A program made the position numbers and the translations under genes. A DNA stretch of 21,638 bases. Source: JAZDHV01 sp043810355. Its GTDB lineage: Archaea; Nanobdellota; Nanobdellia; Woesearchaeales; JAGVYU01. Every line of letters begins with the position of its first letter. The first letter of the stretch is position 1. The DNA lies in contig JBDROB010000012.1 in NCBI GenBank assembly GCA_043810355.1, positions 1-21,638 on the forward strand, given 5' to 3'. Below, piece by piece: positions 7,002 to 16,700 of the stretch. The notes under the pieces were generated by a model. The model saw only the letters and a program-made list of their open reading frames with translations, had not been told where the DNA came from and searched no databases.

Positions 7002-8261
7002 TTATGCTGCTAGCTTTTTTTTAGGCTTGCCTGCTACTACTCTCTCCCTGTATTTCTCCTCTCTTTCAAGCAGATTTACAAAAACATCATTCATTGTGTC
7101 ATTCACTCCAGATGTCCCAAAATGTGTTGAGTCTGGATGGTCAATAAGGTAATGGTTGCTTGCATATTTATATATTCCATCTCTTGGCGGCACAAGGTCA
7201 TCATATTTTCCGACTACAACTTGCACTGGAATAAGAGGCTTTCTCTTGTGCATGTATATGATATTTTCCCTTCCTCTCTTGGTTTTTGGATTGTCTCCTT
7301 CTGCTAAGGGCAGCAATAGCCTTTGCCCTAATGTTGGTTTTTCACCTATTCCTGTTGCAGCAATTGCCCTTGCCTGCACTTTCTTGATATTATAATCATG
7401 GACACGCTTGTCTCCTGCCAGGTATGCAAAGACATTTGCGCCACTGCTATGCCCTGTCAGTATTATTTCCCTATAAGGTCCAATTTTCTTTTTCTTTGAT
7501 CCCTTTCCTCTGTTTGACATTGGGTCTGTAAAAAGGTCTTCAATATGCTCAAATGTCCTGTCAGTGTTCTGTTCAAGAGTGAGATGATGGTCTCCAGGAA
7601 CATGGTAAACAAGATACCCTTTCCTTATGAGTTTTCTTCCAAGTGCTGCTTGTGACCCTATTGTCTGGTATATCCCAGGCTTTAATATCACAAGTTTTTC
7701 TTTTCCTTTTGGATTGGCTCTGATTGATCTTCTTGTCCGTTCATTCTGGCTCTGTGCCATAAGATTTCCTACAGTGTTATAATAGGCGTTTTTTGTTATA
7801 TTCAATATATTTCTCATGAATCCTTTTCTTTTTTCTTTTGCACTTGCTCCAGGAGCATTAGCCCTTTCTTCTGCATATGCATTTCTTATCTGGTCATAAG
7901 TTTGTTCAGTTACTAGTTCATCAATTGTCTTCTGCTCTTTTTCTTCTGCTCTTTTCTTTTTTTCATCTTCTGCATGTTCTTTTTTTCTTTTTTTCTCAAT
8001 TCTTGCATATGCTCCTGCCCAATCTATCTTAGATTCTTCTCTCCACGCTTTAACATATTCTTTAGAACCAGGCTCATGTTTTTCATATTCCCTATGGCCA
8101 CCTATTGGCTCATAAGGGATATTCCCGCTTGTCCTTGTCTGATATTCTTTTTTCTTATATCTTTCTGCTCTTGCTGTTTGTTTTTCTGCTGGGGTCTTAC
8201 CAGTCTTTTGCGGACCAGTGGATGGCTTCTTTCCTTTCTTTTTTGTCTTTTTTTCTCCCAT
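7002..8261 (-). CDS. Alpha/beta-hydrolase-fold protein with long charged N-terminus
   Basis: The protein has 419 residues. Residues 1 to about 135 are Lys/Glu/Arg-rich and look disordered or coiled. From about 185 an alpha/beta hydrolase fold follows: strand IILTG then nucleophile elbow G270-H-S272-S-G274, candidate acid Asp354 or Asp355 in GKYDDLVPP, and candidate His380 in STHFG. The GHSSGA elbow and the DD-LVPP loop are typical of esterases, lipases and acyl hydrolases, so a hydrolase acting on an ester or thioester is likely. The substrate is unknown. The charged extension is unusual and may bind nucleic acid or membrane surfaces. There is no signal peptide, so it is cytoplasmic. Confidence 0.8.
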   Translation of the reverse strand: MGEKKTKKKGKKPSTGPQKTGKTPAEKQTARAERYKKKEYQTRTSGNIPYEPIGGHREYEKHEPGSKEYVKAWREESKIDWAGAYARIEKKRKKEHAEDEKKKRAEEKEQKTIDELVTEQTYDQIRNAYAEERANAPGASAKEKRKGFMRNILNITKNAYYNTVGNLMAQSQNERTRRSIRANPKGKEKLVILKPGIYQTIGSQAALGRKLIRKGYLVYHVPGDHHLTLEQNTDRTFEHIEDLFTDPMSNRGKGSKKKKIGPYREIILTGHSSGANVFAYLAGDKRVHDYNIKKVQARAIAATGIGEKPTLGQRLLLPLAEGDNPKTKRGRENIIYMHKRKPLIPVQVVVGKYDDLVPPRDGIYKYASNHYLIDHPDSTHFGTSGVNDTMNDVFVNLLEREEKYRERVVAGKPKKKLAA

Positions 8262-8280
8262 TTTGTGAAAATCTTGTTTT

Positions 8281-8292
8281 TTATTAATAATA
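8281..8292 (-). promoter_or_regulatory. Possible internal promoter before the alpha/beta hydrolase gene
   Basis: The 50-base gap between the acyltransferase stop and the hydrolase ATG (8261) is very AT-rich. It holds a TATA-like TTATTAATAA centred about 25 bases upstream of that ATG. No Shine-Dalgarno is seen. A leaderless internal start is plausible but unproven. Confidence 0.35.
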
Positions 8293-8311
8293 ATTCTTTG
8301 TTTTATTAAAT

Positions 8312-9409
8312 TTACTCAATTTTCCTGACAAATTTTGCAGGCATCCCACCCCATACTTCATTTGCTGGAATCACTCTTTGTGCCTGGCTATTTGGCTCAA
8401 TCACTGCATTCTCTCCAATCTGTGTAGATGTCCTGACATATACATGTTTTTTTAGGTGTGCTCCTTTGCCGATCTTAGTCTTTCCAAATACTGTCTGGGT
8501 TATTGTGTATTCATGGCCGTCTATATATACATATTTGTCTAACACAGCATTGTCCTCTACTGTGATTGTGTCGCAATAGATATGGTCAAACACGCATCCA
8601 TATCCTATCTTTACATTTTTTCCAATCTTGACTCCTGCCATCCTCAGCAATAATGTCTTTAGAAAACAATGAGGCAGTCTTCTTGTTGTCTCAATTATTA
8701 TTCCATTATACCATATTCTGAAAATGTTTCTTGCCTTGTGCCAGTCATTTCCTGCATTCAGCCTTTTTCCATTATAATATATTTTCAGATAATTCTGGTC
8801 TGGATCTTTCATGAATTCTTTTACTTTTTTCTTGAAATCTTTGTAATATTGCTTGTAATTGCCTTCAGATGGCTTGAAGAATTTTTCAATATCATCTTTT
8901 GAGAACTGCATCATGAGTTTTGCTGGCTTTCCACCCCATAATTCACCTTCTGGCATCTCTGATTCAAGCTCAGATGTCATGTTCAGGATTGAGTTCTTGC
9001 TGATGGCACTTCCTGGTTTCATTACTGACAATCCTCCCATGAGGCATCTGTCTTTCAAGATGTTTTTTCCAAGTATCAGCTTATTCCCTTTTATCTCATG
9101 TGTAACAAGTCTTGATTCTCCTCCTATGATGATGCCTTTTCCAAGATATATCAGTTCAGGAAAATATGCATCCATTGTGATGTCATGAGGAACACATGCA
9201 TCATGGCCTACATTCATCCCAGTTGTCCTTAAAATTGCATTCTTGATATGAGAAGGCACAATCTTCATCTGTGCTGTTAGGATTAATTTATTATAAATCA
9301 GTCTGCAAAGACATTTTTTATAATCATTCTTTTTATTAAGTTTTACTTCAATCTTGAGTTTATCTGACTCAATCAATTTTTTTAATGCTACTTTAACATA
9401 TTTTTTCAT
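8312..9409 (-). CDS. Acyltransferase with two left-handed beta-helix (hexapeptide) domains
   Basis: The protein has 365 residues and contains two separate hexapeptide-repeat acyltransferase regions. The first (about 65-195) runs from GMNVGHDACVP and ends in ELWGGKPAKLMMQF. The second (about 255-365) runs from GVKIGKNVKIGYGCVFDH and ends in EVWGGMPAKFVRKI. The W-GG-x-PAK ending is the hallmark of CysE/NodL/maltose-acetyltransferase-like enzymes, which move an acetyl or acyl group from CoA to a sugar or other acceptor. Two such domains in one chain could replace two subunits of the usual trimer or carry different specificities. The ATG overlaps the upstream swivel gene's stop as ATGA. The acceptor is unknown; the CoA link to pta is suggestive only. 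Confidence 0.85.
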   Translation of the reverse strand: MKKYVKVALKKLIESDKLKIEVKLNKKNDYKKCLCRLIYNKLILTAQMKIVPSHIKNAILRTTGMNVGHDACVPHDITMDAYFPELIYLGKGIIIGGESRLVTHEIKGNKLILGKNILKDRCLMGGLSVMKPGSAISKNSILNMTSELESEMPEGELWGGKPAKLMMQFSKDDIEKFFKPSEGNYKQYYKDFKKKVKEFMKDPDQNYLKIYYNGKRLNAGNDWHKARNIFRIWYNGIIIETTRRLPHCFLKTLLLRMAGVKIGKNVKIGYGCVFDHIYCDTITVEDNAVLDKYVYIDGHEYTITQTVFGKTKIGKGAHLKKHVYVRTSTQIGENAVIEPNSQAQRVIPANEVWGGMPAKFVRKIE

Positions 9410-10836
9410 TTTACCTTCCTAATAACACCTTTCTCAGCATCTACCTCAATTATATCATCATCTTTTAGAATTGTTGTCACTTCTTTAACTCCAATTACAC
9501 AAGGAATATTTAGCTCTCTGCTGACAATAGCTGCATGGCTCGTTATTCCTCCTTCTTCTGTAACAATAGCTGCTGCTTTTTTCAACAATGGAACATATTC
9601 TGGTCTGGTCATAAATGTGACAAGTATATCTCCTTTATTCATTTTTGGAAATTCTTCTAATGTCATAATAATCTTAACTTTACCTATTGCAGATCCCTTG
9701 CATGCAACCATCCCTTTTAAATCAGTTTTTAATCCTTTTCTGGATTCTAAAAATCCTTTATACACATATTCAGCATCTTTTCCATAAAATGTAGCAGGTT
9801 CTAGATCCTCATCATTATATTGTAGAAAAGGTTGTTCAAGTTTCTCTAATTCCTCTTTTGAGAGAGTAAATGCTTTATCCAAGAATTGAAAATATGGTAT
9901 GTTTTCTAGAAGTGACAATGGTATGTTCCTTCTTCTTGATATCTCTACAGCATGCTTTTTGATCATTACATTTCCTTTACAACCTTGTCTTTTACGATAG
10001 TCTCTAAGCTTTGTGCTTATTATTAATAAATTAATAAATAACAGTACTTCTGCTGGAATTTTTTTTAATTCTCTAATCTCATTTTTTCGTTTAATTATAT
10101 TTTTTATTGTATCTTTTAGTTCTTTATGTATCTTATCAGGATCTTTAATTTTCATTAGTTTTTCCCTGAAATACTCAGCATCTAATTCCTCAATATAAGA
10201 ATAATTGTTTAATACCCAATAGTATTTCTTCTGATGGTCTTCAATCAGATTATCTGTTGGATTTCTGCCTAATCCAGTCAATTCAAGTTCTTCTTCTTGA
10301 ATATAGCTTAATTCTTCTGGTAAAAGTAATTCTGCGATATCTTCTTCTGTTAATAGTCCAGGACAATTTTTCTTAATAAGGTCATCTAGTATTTCTTTCC
10401 AATTCTCATCAAAAGAATCAATATACATGAATGGTTTCCATGTTTCCTCATATATCTGGATTGATTTTATTAATGAGGTTTTTAACTCATCATCAGATAA
10501 TTTATCTAAGTCAATTGTTTTTAAGATCTTATTATCTAGGATTTTTTCCTTTTCGTTAAATAACTTAATGAGTTTATCAAAGAAATCTGAGTCATTTTTG
10601 TATGAATTCCATATAGAATGAGAGACTAGCTCCAAACCTTTAAGCTCAAACATCCATATTAAGAGTTTTTTATCTATGTATTGTATTGATTTTGTAAAAG
10701 CTTGGGTGACAGTAGGTTTCATACCATAAACACTTATTATTCCTGGAAAAGAAGCATATAATGGCAGTGCTTCAGCTCCTTGTTTATACCATTTCGTGTT
10801 TTTTATTCTGTTGTATGCTTCTTGTTTTATATTCAC
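9406..10836 (-). CDS. Swivelling phosphohistidine-domain protein with TSHA active site (476 aa)
   Basis: This single-module member has an N-terminal domain (1 to about 95, NTKWYKQGAEALPLY). Its helical middle carries LLPEELSYIQEEELEL (171-186), H201-QKKYYW and LRDYRKR (277-283). The mobile domain has active His434 in GGITSHAA. The residue before His is Ser, as in PPDK-type enzymes, where the other single-module members have Cys. The next strand reads GVKEV rather than GT-x-x-A, so the domain is slightly divergent. The start is GTG at 10836, overlapping the upstream stop as GTGA; no ATG lies at the same spot. There is no ATP-grasp domain and the acceptor is unknown. Confidence 0.86.
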   Translation of the reverse strand: MNIKQEAYNRIKNTKWYKQGAEALPLYASFPGIISVYGMKPTVTQAFTKSIQYIDKKLLIWMFELKGLELVSHSIWNSYKNDSDFFDKLIKLFNEKEKILDNKILKTIDLDKLSDDELKTSLIKSIQIYEETWKPFMYIDSFDENWKEILDDLIKKNCPGLLTEEDIAELLLPEELSYIQEEELELTGLGRNPTDNLIEDHQKKYYWVLNNYSYIEELDAEYFREKLMKIKDPDKIHKELKDTIKNIIKRKNEIRELKKIPAEVLLFINLLIISTKLRDYRKRQGCKGNVMIKKHAVEISRRRNIPLSLLENIPYFQFLDKAFTLSKEELEKLEQPFLQYNDEDLEPATFYGKDAEYVYKGFLESRKGLKTDLKGMVACKGSAIGKVKIIMTLEEFPKMNKGDILVTFMTRPEYVPLLKKAAAIVTEEGGITSHAAIVSRELNIPCVIGVKEVTTILKDDDIIEVDAEKGVIRKVK

Positions 10837-12221
10837 TTTGCCCTTCTGACTATTCCATTATCTGCATCAACTTCAACAATCTCTCCATTTTCAAGAACTT
10901 TTGTAGCAATCCTTGTAGCTACAATGCATGGAATCCCCAATTCCCTGCTGACAATTGCTGCATGGCAAGTCATGCCACCCTCATCTGTCACTATAGCTGC
11001 AGCTTTTCTCATAGCTACAATATAATCTGGTGATGTCATGCTTGCTACAAGTATTTCCCCTTTTTCCATTGTGCTAAAATCTTTTGCCCCTAACAATATT
11101 CTGACTCTGCCTTTTGCCTTACCTTTGCTTGTCACCATTCCTTTTATCTCTTTGATATCCATGTCCACATTTATCTTTGTGTATTTCATAGCAATTTCAT
11201 CAGCTTCACTTCCAAAATAATATGTTAAGCAATTTTTATCTTCATGATAATACGACATGTATGAATCTTTTCTCTTATTTAGATCAATCTTTTCCCCTTT
11301 CTCAGCAAGTTTTAAAAGCTCAATTGGAGAATACATCTCTATTTCTTCTTCTGTAATATTGTTTCTTCTTCCAATCTCTTTTGCAAAATGGTTTATCACA
11401 TGCAATGCTATGAATATATACTTTTTTCTTAAGTCCTGCCACCATACTGTATAACTTAGTTTAGATGCCAAAAACATTATCTCATCAGGGATATTGTACT
11501 TCTTTTTCACTTCCTGTTTTCTTTTTTTGGTGTTTTCAGTAAATTTTTGAATATCCTCCAACTTTTTCTTGTCTAATGCCTTCAGATTATTCCTAAAATC
11601 ATCAGCAGTCAGGAATTTTACTCCACCATAGCTGTTTCCAATCCAGAAATATTTTTTTGCATGATCTTCAATATCCCCTTTTAGCAGATCCCTCTCTTCA
11701 ATCTGAAAGAATGACAGTTCTTCTGGAGCTGTCAAAGCTTCAAAGATCTCTATAAAATTTTGTTTGAACTGTTTTTTAATAATAACTTTTAAATTTTCTT
11801 CTTGACCCCAGTTTGCAATCTCTGGAATAAATCCATATACCCACATATCATCATATTGTTTAAAGAATTCTATTAATTGACTATAAATCTCATTATCTGA
11901 CAGTTTTGTCAGATCAGAATCTCTGTGCTTCATGCACCATTTTTCTATCTGGATTGCATAATCATTCCATTTGTCAAATATTGTTTTGCATTTTTTATCA
12001 TCCTTGATAAATTTGCCATATAAAATCATTCCATACTTTCTTAATAATCCATAATCAGATATCCCAAGAACTTTCCCATCTTTTATGTAAATTATCACAT
12101 CTGGCCATGTTTCTTTAATCTTTTTTTTATACATCACCATCTGCTCCATAAATGAGTCTATGTAAAGTATCTTGCCATCAATTGGTCCCCACTTGAATAG
12201 TTCTCTTTCTGGATCTATCAT
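10833..12221 (-). CDS. Swivelling phosphohistidine-domain protein (462 aa), first gene of its unit
   Basis: The N-terminal domain (about 1-95) has a readable beta pattern (DVIIYIKDGKVLGISDYGLL). The helical middle has LTAPEELSFFQIEERDLL (163-180), H187-AKKYFW and a D-L-R-K motif near 268. The mobile domain has His420 in GGMTCHAA and ends VEVDADNGIVRR. The TAPEELSFFQIEE segment resembles the region preceding the acceptor-binding part of rifampicin-phosphotransferase-like proteins. A GAGG sequence lies about five bases before the ATG at 12221, and a 106-base gap precedes the gene. It is translationally coupled to the next swivel gene by GTGA. There is no nucleotide-binding domain. Confidence 0.88.
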   Translation of the reverse strand: MIDPERELFKWGPIDGKILYIDSFMEQMVMYKKKIKETWPDVIIYIKDGKVLGISDYGLLRKYGMILYGKFIKDDKKCKTIFDKWNDYAIQIEKWCMKHRDSDLTKLSDNEIYSQLIEFFKQYDDMWVYGFIPEIANWGQEENLKVIIKKQFKQNFIEIFEALTAPEELSFFQIEERDLLKGDIEDHAKKYFWIGNSYGGVKFLTADDFRNNLKALDKKKLEDIQKFTENTKKRKQEVKKKYNIPDEIMFLASKLSYTVWWQDLRKKYIFIALHVINHFAKEIGRRNNITEEEIEMYSPIELLKLAEKGEKIDLNKRKDSYMSYYHEDKNCLTYYFGSEADEIAMKYTKINVDMDIKEIKGMVTSKGKAKGRVRILLGAKDFSTMEKGEILVASMTSPDYIVAMRKAAAIVTDEGGMTCHAAIVSRELGIPCIVATRIATKVLENGEIVEVDADNGIVRRAK

Positions 12222-12327
12222 ACTTTCCTCATTACTTCCTATATTTATTCCACCTTCTACTATATAATCTCATAATCTTTTATAAATTTTGTTGCAGTAA
12301 TGGCTTTGTTAATACTAATTTTCTGTT
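12222..12327 (-). promoter_or_regulatory. Candidate promoter and ribosome-binding site inside the cluster
   Basis: This is the largest gap in the minus-strand cluster. It contains TTTATAAA (12279-12286), further TATA-like stretches, and GAGG (12230-12227) before the ATG at 12221. The arrangement fits a leadered transcript beginning near 12255. I see no terminator hairpin for the upstream isochorismatase-like gene, so read-through is also possible. Confidence 0.45.
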
Positions 12328-12894
12328 CTAAAGCTCTAATTCCTCACTTGTAATCACTGTAGCCAGATTTGACAAAACTTGCAAACACATCTCATGAAGC
12401 TCATTATTCATTGAAGCACAGCAGTCTTTCAAGATTACTACTTCCTTGCACCTGTCTGCTGCCTCTCTTGCAGTTGATTCCACAACAAAGTTTGTTGCAA
12501 CACCTGCCAGCAGCAATTTGTCATATTTTGCTATCTCTTTCACAAATTCAGGTATTGTAAAAGGACTAATCATTGTCTTGTTGAATACTTTCTCTCCTTT
12601 TGGCTTTATCTCATCAACAATCTCAGCTCCTTTACTTGCAGGTTCAAGCACAGTGCCTCCTATCATGCTTTTATGCATCGGTGTCTTTGACTTTTTCAGG
12701 TCATCATCATTGAAGCTGACTGTCACATAAATGACATCAACTCCTGCATCCCTTGCCTTTTCCAAAGCATTTGCAATGTTTGCAACAGTTCCAACTTCTT
12801 TTGCATGTGCAGCTATGCCAAATCCTACTGCTTTTCCATCTTCTTTTAACAAATCATTCTGGCAGTCTAGTACCAGTAAAGCTGTTTTACTCAT
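12328..12894 (-). CDS. Isochorismatase-fold (cysteine-hydrolase-like) protein lacking the catalytic Cys
   Basis: The protein has 188 residues and the complete isochorismatase-like fold pattern. It has Asp10 in ALLVLDCQND, Lys106 in KVFNKTMISPF and the GVATN cis-peptide loop (131-135). In cysteine-hydrolase members the next residues are x-C-V-E; here they are F136-V137-V138-E139, so Val replaces the nucleophile. EntB and PhzD-type isochorismatases also lack this Cys but have Gly there. The protein may therefore be a vinyl-ether-type hydrolase, a binding protein or an inactive paralogue; amidase activity (nicotinamidase type) is unlikely. The ATG follows the upstream stop by one base. It is cytoplasmic and the substrate is unknown. 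Confidence 0.85.
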   Translation of the reverse strand: MSKTALLVLDCQNDLLKEDGKAVGFGIAAHAKEVGTVANIANALEKARDAGVDVIYVTVSFNDDDLKKSKTPMHKSMIGGTVLEPASKGAEIVDEIKPKGEKVFNKTMISPFTIPEFVKEIAKYDKLLLAGVATNFVVESTAREAADRCKEVVILKDCCASMNNELHEMCLQVLSNLATVITSEELEL

Positions 12895-12895
12895 T

Positions 12896-13771
12896 TTAAT
12901 CTACCTCCATTTTCTTTTTAGTATAACTTCCATCTGCAGAATTAAATATTACTGTTTCAGAGCCTGATACTGGCTGGACTATTACCCCATTATACATAAA
13001 TGGTTCTGCAGATACATCCAGATGCCAGCAAAAGCATGTTGCAGGAATTGGAAATTTAGCCACTTGCCCTAAACAATAGTCAAGAGTGGTTTGATTCTTG
13101 GCTTTCCTGTCTTTTCCTACTGCTTCTGGATTTGGATTTTCATGTGTCATCACAGCAATTCTTTCAGGTTTCCTATCATTTAATCTATCCAAACCATGCT
13201 CAAGATGACTTCTAAAAAACGCACAGTCATGCTCTGGATCATATGGCACAAAAAGAAATCCTGTTGATTCACCGTATAAGGATTGAGGTGTTCTCAAGAG
13301 AGAAAACTTACCGCATCCATTAAGCTCATCCATATAATCTATTTCTGGAATGCCTTCCCTTTCAACCATCATATCAAATAATCCTTGGTAATCAAATTCC
13401 CTATTTCCTGTAATAGAAACCATTACAGGAAGCTGTGACTGCTTTAAGAACGCAGCTCCTTCTCTTACAAACCTTGGTGCATCTCTATAATTTTCCATAA
13501 ATTCTGCTGGATCAAGGTCATACACTAATGGTATCTGATCTACAAGAGATAGATTGCTGATTGAAGGGTCTTTAGCAATCAATTCTTTTATCCTTACCTT
13601 AAAAAGGCTTACTGCACCAACTGTCTTAATAGTTCCTGTTGGCAAGAGATCTCCTAAACACATTATTTGAAGTCTGTCTTCCAAATATTCTGCCTCTAAC
13701 AATTGATATTTACCTTTCAATCCATTGTCTGCTCCCCATTCATTGTCTGTTGTTATTTTAATCTGTGTCAT
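12896..13771 (-). CDS. Divergent calcineurin-like metallophosphoesterase
   Basis: The protein has 291 residues. The order of residues follows metallophosphoesterases but with changes: GD at 40-41 (MCLGDLLPTG), GNRE at 122-125 where GNHE is usual, H210 in VMTHENP, and WHLD at 249-252 where GHxH is usual. The first D-x-H motif is not evident. Two or three metal ligands are therefore altered, and activity may be weak, changed or lost. The fold call rests on motif order and is moderate. It overlaps the triple-swivel gene by ATGA and lies one base ahead of the isochorismatase-like gene, so the three are coupled. Nothing indicates secretion. Confidence 0.6.
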   Translation of the reverse strand: MTQIKITTDNEWGADNGLKGKYQLLEAEYLEDRLQIMCLGDLLPTGTIKTVGAVSLFKVRIKELIAKDPSISNLSLVDQIPLVYDLDPAEFMENYRDAPRFVREGAAFLKQSQLPVMVSITGNREFDYQGLFDMMVEREGIPEIDYMDELNGCGKFSLLRTPQSLYGESTGFLFVPYDPEHDCAFFRSHLEHGLDRLNDRKPERIAVMTHENPNPEAVGKDRKAKNQTTLDYCLGQVAKFPIPATCFCWHLDVSAEPFMYNGVIVQPVSGSETVIFNSADGSYTKKKMEVD

Positions 13772-16700
13772 TTTAATTCCTCCAAGTCTTCATTCTTCAA
13801 TCTCTTTATGATGCCATTATCAGCATCAACAATCACTCTGTCACCTGTTTTAAACAATCTGGTTGCATGTTTTGTTCCTATTACACATGGTTTTTTCATC
13901 TCTCTTGCAATATTTGCTGCATGGCAAAGAATGCCTCCTTCATCTGTAATAATTGCAGAAGAATGTGACACTAGATGTATAAGGTCAGGAGTAGTATTTG
14001 ATGTAACTAGAATTATGTTCTTGGCTTCAGCTGCATTTATCACAATGCCTTCAACAAGCCCTTTATGTGCAGTATGGCCTCTTAAGAAATCTTTTTCAGG
14101 TTTGAAGAGTTCATTCTCAATTTCTTTTATCTGGTCCTTGTCTGTTATGACTATCTCATCTGCACCATGCCATAGATAGAGAAAATTATTTTTTCTTTTC
14201 TCAAGCTCTCCTATTCTTTCTTCTGAAATAATTTTAGTATTAAGGAAATCTTTTATTTCATCATATGTCATATGTCTGATTAATTCTCCATCAAACCCTT
14301 TTTCTTTCCCAATATTTATAACCACCTCTCTTATGATCTCTTCTAATTGTGCATATATTCTGGAAGCATCATCCCTTTCTTTTCCAACTCTTTCTTGTAT
14401 ATGTTTTGTAAGTTTATTTTTGTCTTCCCCAATATATCTCATGAATGATCCTGTTATGCCTAATGATACCAGGATATTGACATATGTTTTTGCCCATCTT
14501 TCAAGGATTTCATAAGGATCAATATTTTGGTCTGATAACTCTTCAACTTCTTTTTTGCATTCATTGTATATCATCAATGCCCTGTCCAGCACTGGGTCTA
14601 CCTTTTCTGGATATTTTTCTATGAATTTCCCAGCTAGTCTTCCATTTTCCTCCACATTTATCATTATTTGGACATCTTTCCTGCCCATTTCACCAATTCC
14701 TGCAATGATCTTATGTGTGAATCCAAGCTCTTTTCCCATCAATGTTCCATATGCTAATGTAATGAAGCTTAATCCAGAAAACGACACATTTCTTTGAATA
14801 GATGATTCAATCCCATTTGCTTTGAATATCTTGAGAATATCTTGAGTATTTCCTTTTTCTTTGACTTTAGTTACAATCCCCTTTTCTGCATCAACTTCAA
14901 CATAATCTCCATCTTTCAATATTTTGGTTGCAACCTTTGTCCCGATAATGCATGGCTTTCCCAATTCTCTTGAGACAATTGCTGCATGGCATGTCACTCC
15001 ACCTTCATCTGTGATTATTGCAGAAGCCCTTTCCATTGCAGGAACCATAGCAGGCTCTGTGTTTACTGCAACCAGTATGTCTCCTTTCTCTACTTTTGAG
15101 ATATCTTCTGGTTTTAGGACAATCTTGACTCTTCCTTTTACCTTTCCTTTGTTTGCAGGCATTCCTTTGAATGAGTCTGTTTGATTAATCTCTTCTTCAA
15201 CTATATTGACTTTTTCAAACTCTTCTGCTTTTTCACCAGTAAAATGTTTTAATTCACCATTGACAATAGAAATAATCTGATATTTTAGCCTTTTATCCAG
15301 CTCTTCTTTGTTAGGCAACTTATTGTCTAATAAGTAATTGTTAATCTCAGAAGGTACCAGGTTTTTCACTTGTTCAGCAGTCAAATCTGCTCTTTTGGCA
15401 ATCTCATTCCATAATTTCTCCATAAAATAATGTGATTTGTATCCTGTATCTCTCTTGAAATCCCTCATAAAGGAAAATTTCTGCAGAATATCTATCAATG
15501 ATCTGATCTCATTATTGATATCAAGATTTTTTAGTATCTGATCCCTTTGTTTTTCTGTCTCAATCAGCCTGTCAGCCAATTCATGCAATTCCTTTTTTGG
15601 ATCCTTTTCCAATATCTGCTGTAATTTCTCAGTATAATATTCTATTGTATGAGGAGTGTACTTATGGGTTACACCCATCCATTCAAATTTTCTTGTATGT
15701 CCTTCCAGCAATTGCATTATCTGTTTAGAATTTATGTCAAGGTTAAGGTCTTTCATTAAAATTGCTATCTTAAGAAGACCTTTTTTCTCTCTCACTAAAT
15801 TTGTTTCATCTGTTGGGGTGGAAACTGTTATTATTGTATCATTTACATCTTCTACCAAAGGTTTGAGAGTATTCATGACCTTTTTTGAGATCTCTTTTTC
15901 CAGGCTTACTGGCATCAGATGAAATGCAGAGAATCTCACAAAACTGTTGTAATATTTTTGGAATATTTCATTTAACTGTCCATTTGACTTCTCTGAAAGG
16001 TTTGTATTGTATATCTCTTCACAATCTTTTAATAGTTCTTCTCCAACTTTTTTATGCTCTAATATCACTTTCTCCCCAAATAATGGATCTTTGTTCAGTT
16101 TTTCAATTGCATATTGTCCAACTCCTTTTAGCTCGTTTGAATCAACATAAAATCTGGTTCTTAGGTCATTGAACACAATGACAGCATTCTTGTGCCCATA
16201 TCCAAGTACCTTTTCCTGTTCATGTGCAAATGCCTCAAGAAACATGTGCATTATCAATGCAACCTTATAATCTCCTGTTGACACTTTTTTGTATTCAATT
16301 ATCTTCCTAACAACCCCTTTCTCTGCATCAACTTCAACCTCATCTCCATGTGAAAACACTTGAGTAGCTATCCTTGTTCCAACAACACATGGTTTTCCTA
16401 GCTCCCTAGAAACAATAGCTGCATGACATGTGATTCCACCATCATCTGTGACAATTGCAGCTGCTTTTCTCATAGCAGGCAGATAGTCGATTGTTGTCAT
16501 TGATGTAACCAATATATCTCCTTCCTTGATTTCTTGATTTGCTGATTTTGCACTTTTCGCTAAAAACACTTTCCCAACAAATCTTCCTTTATTTGCAGGA
16601 ATCCCTTTTACTTCAGAAACATTATCTGCTTTAACAACAGAAAGAACTAATTCATCTAGTTTTTCAATTGCTTCATCTCCAAGATACTCTTCTTTTACTC

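Noticed and set aside
13703..14179. 158-codon plus-strand open frame opposite the triple-swivel gene
   Set aside because: It crosses the junction of two well-supported minus-strand genes and reads as the mirror of the conserved mobile domain.
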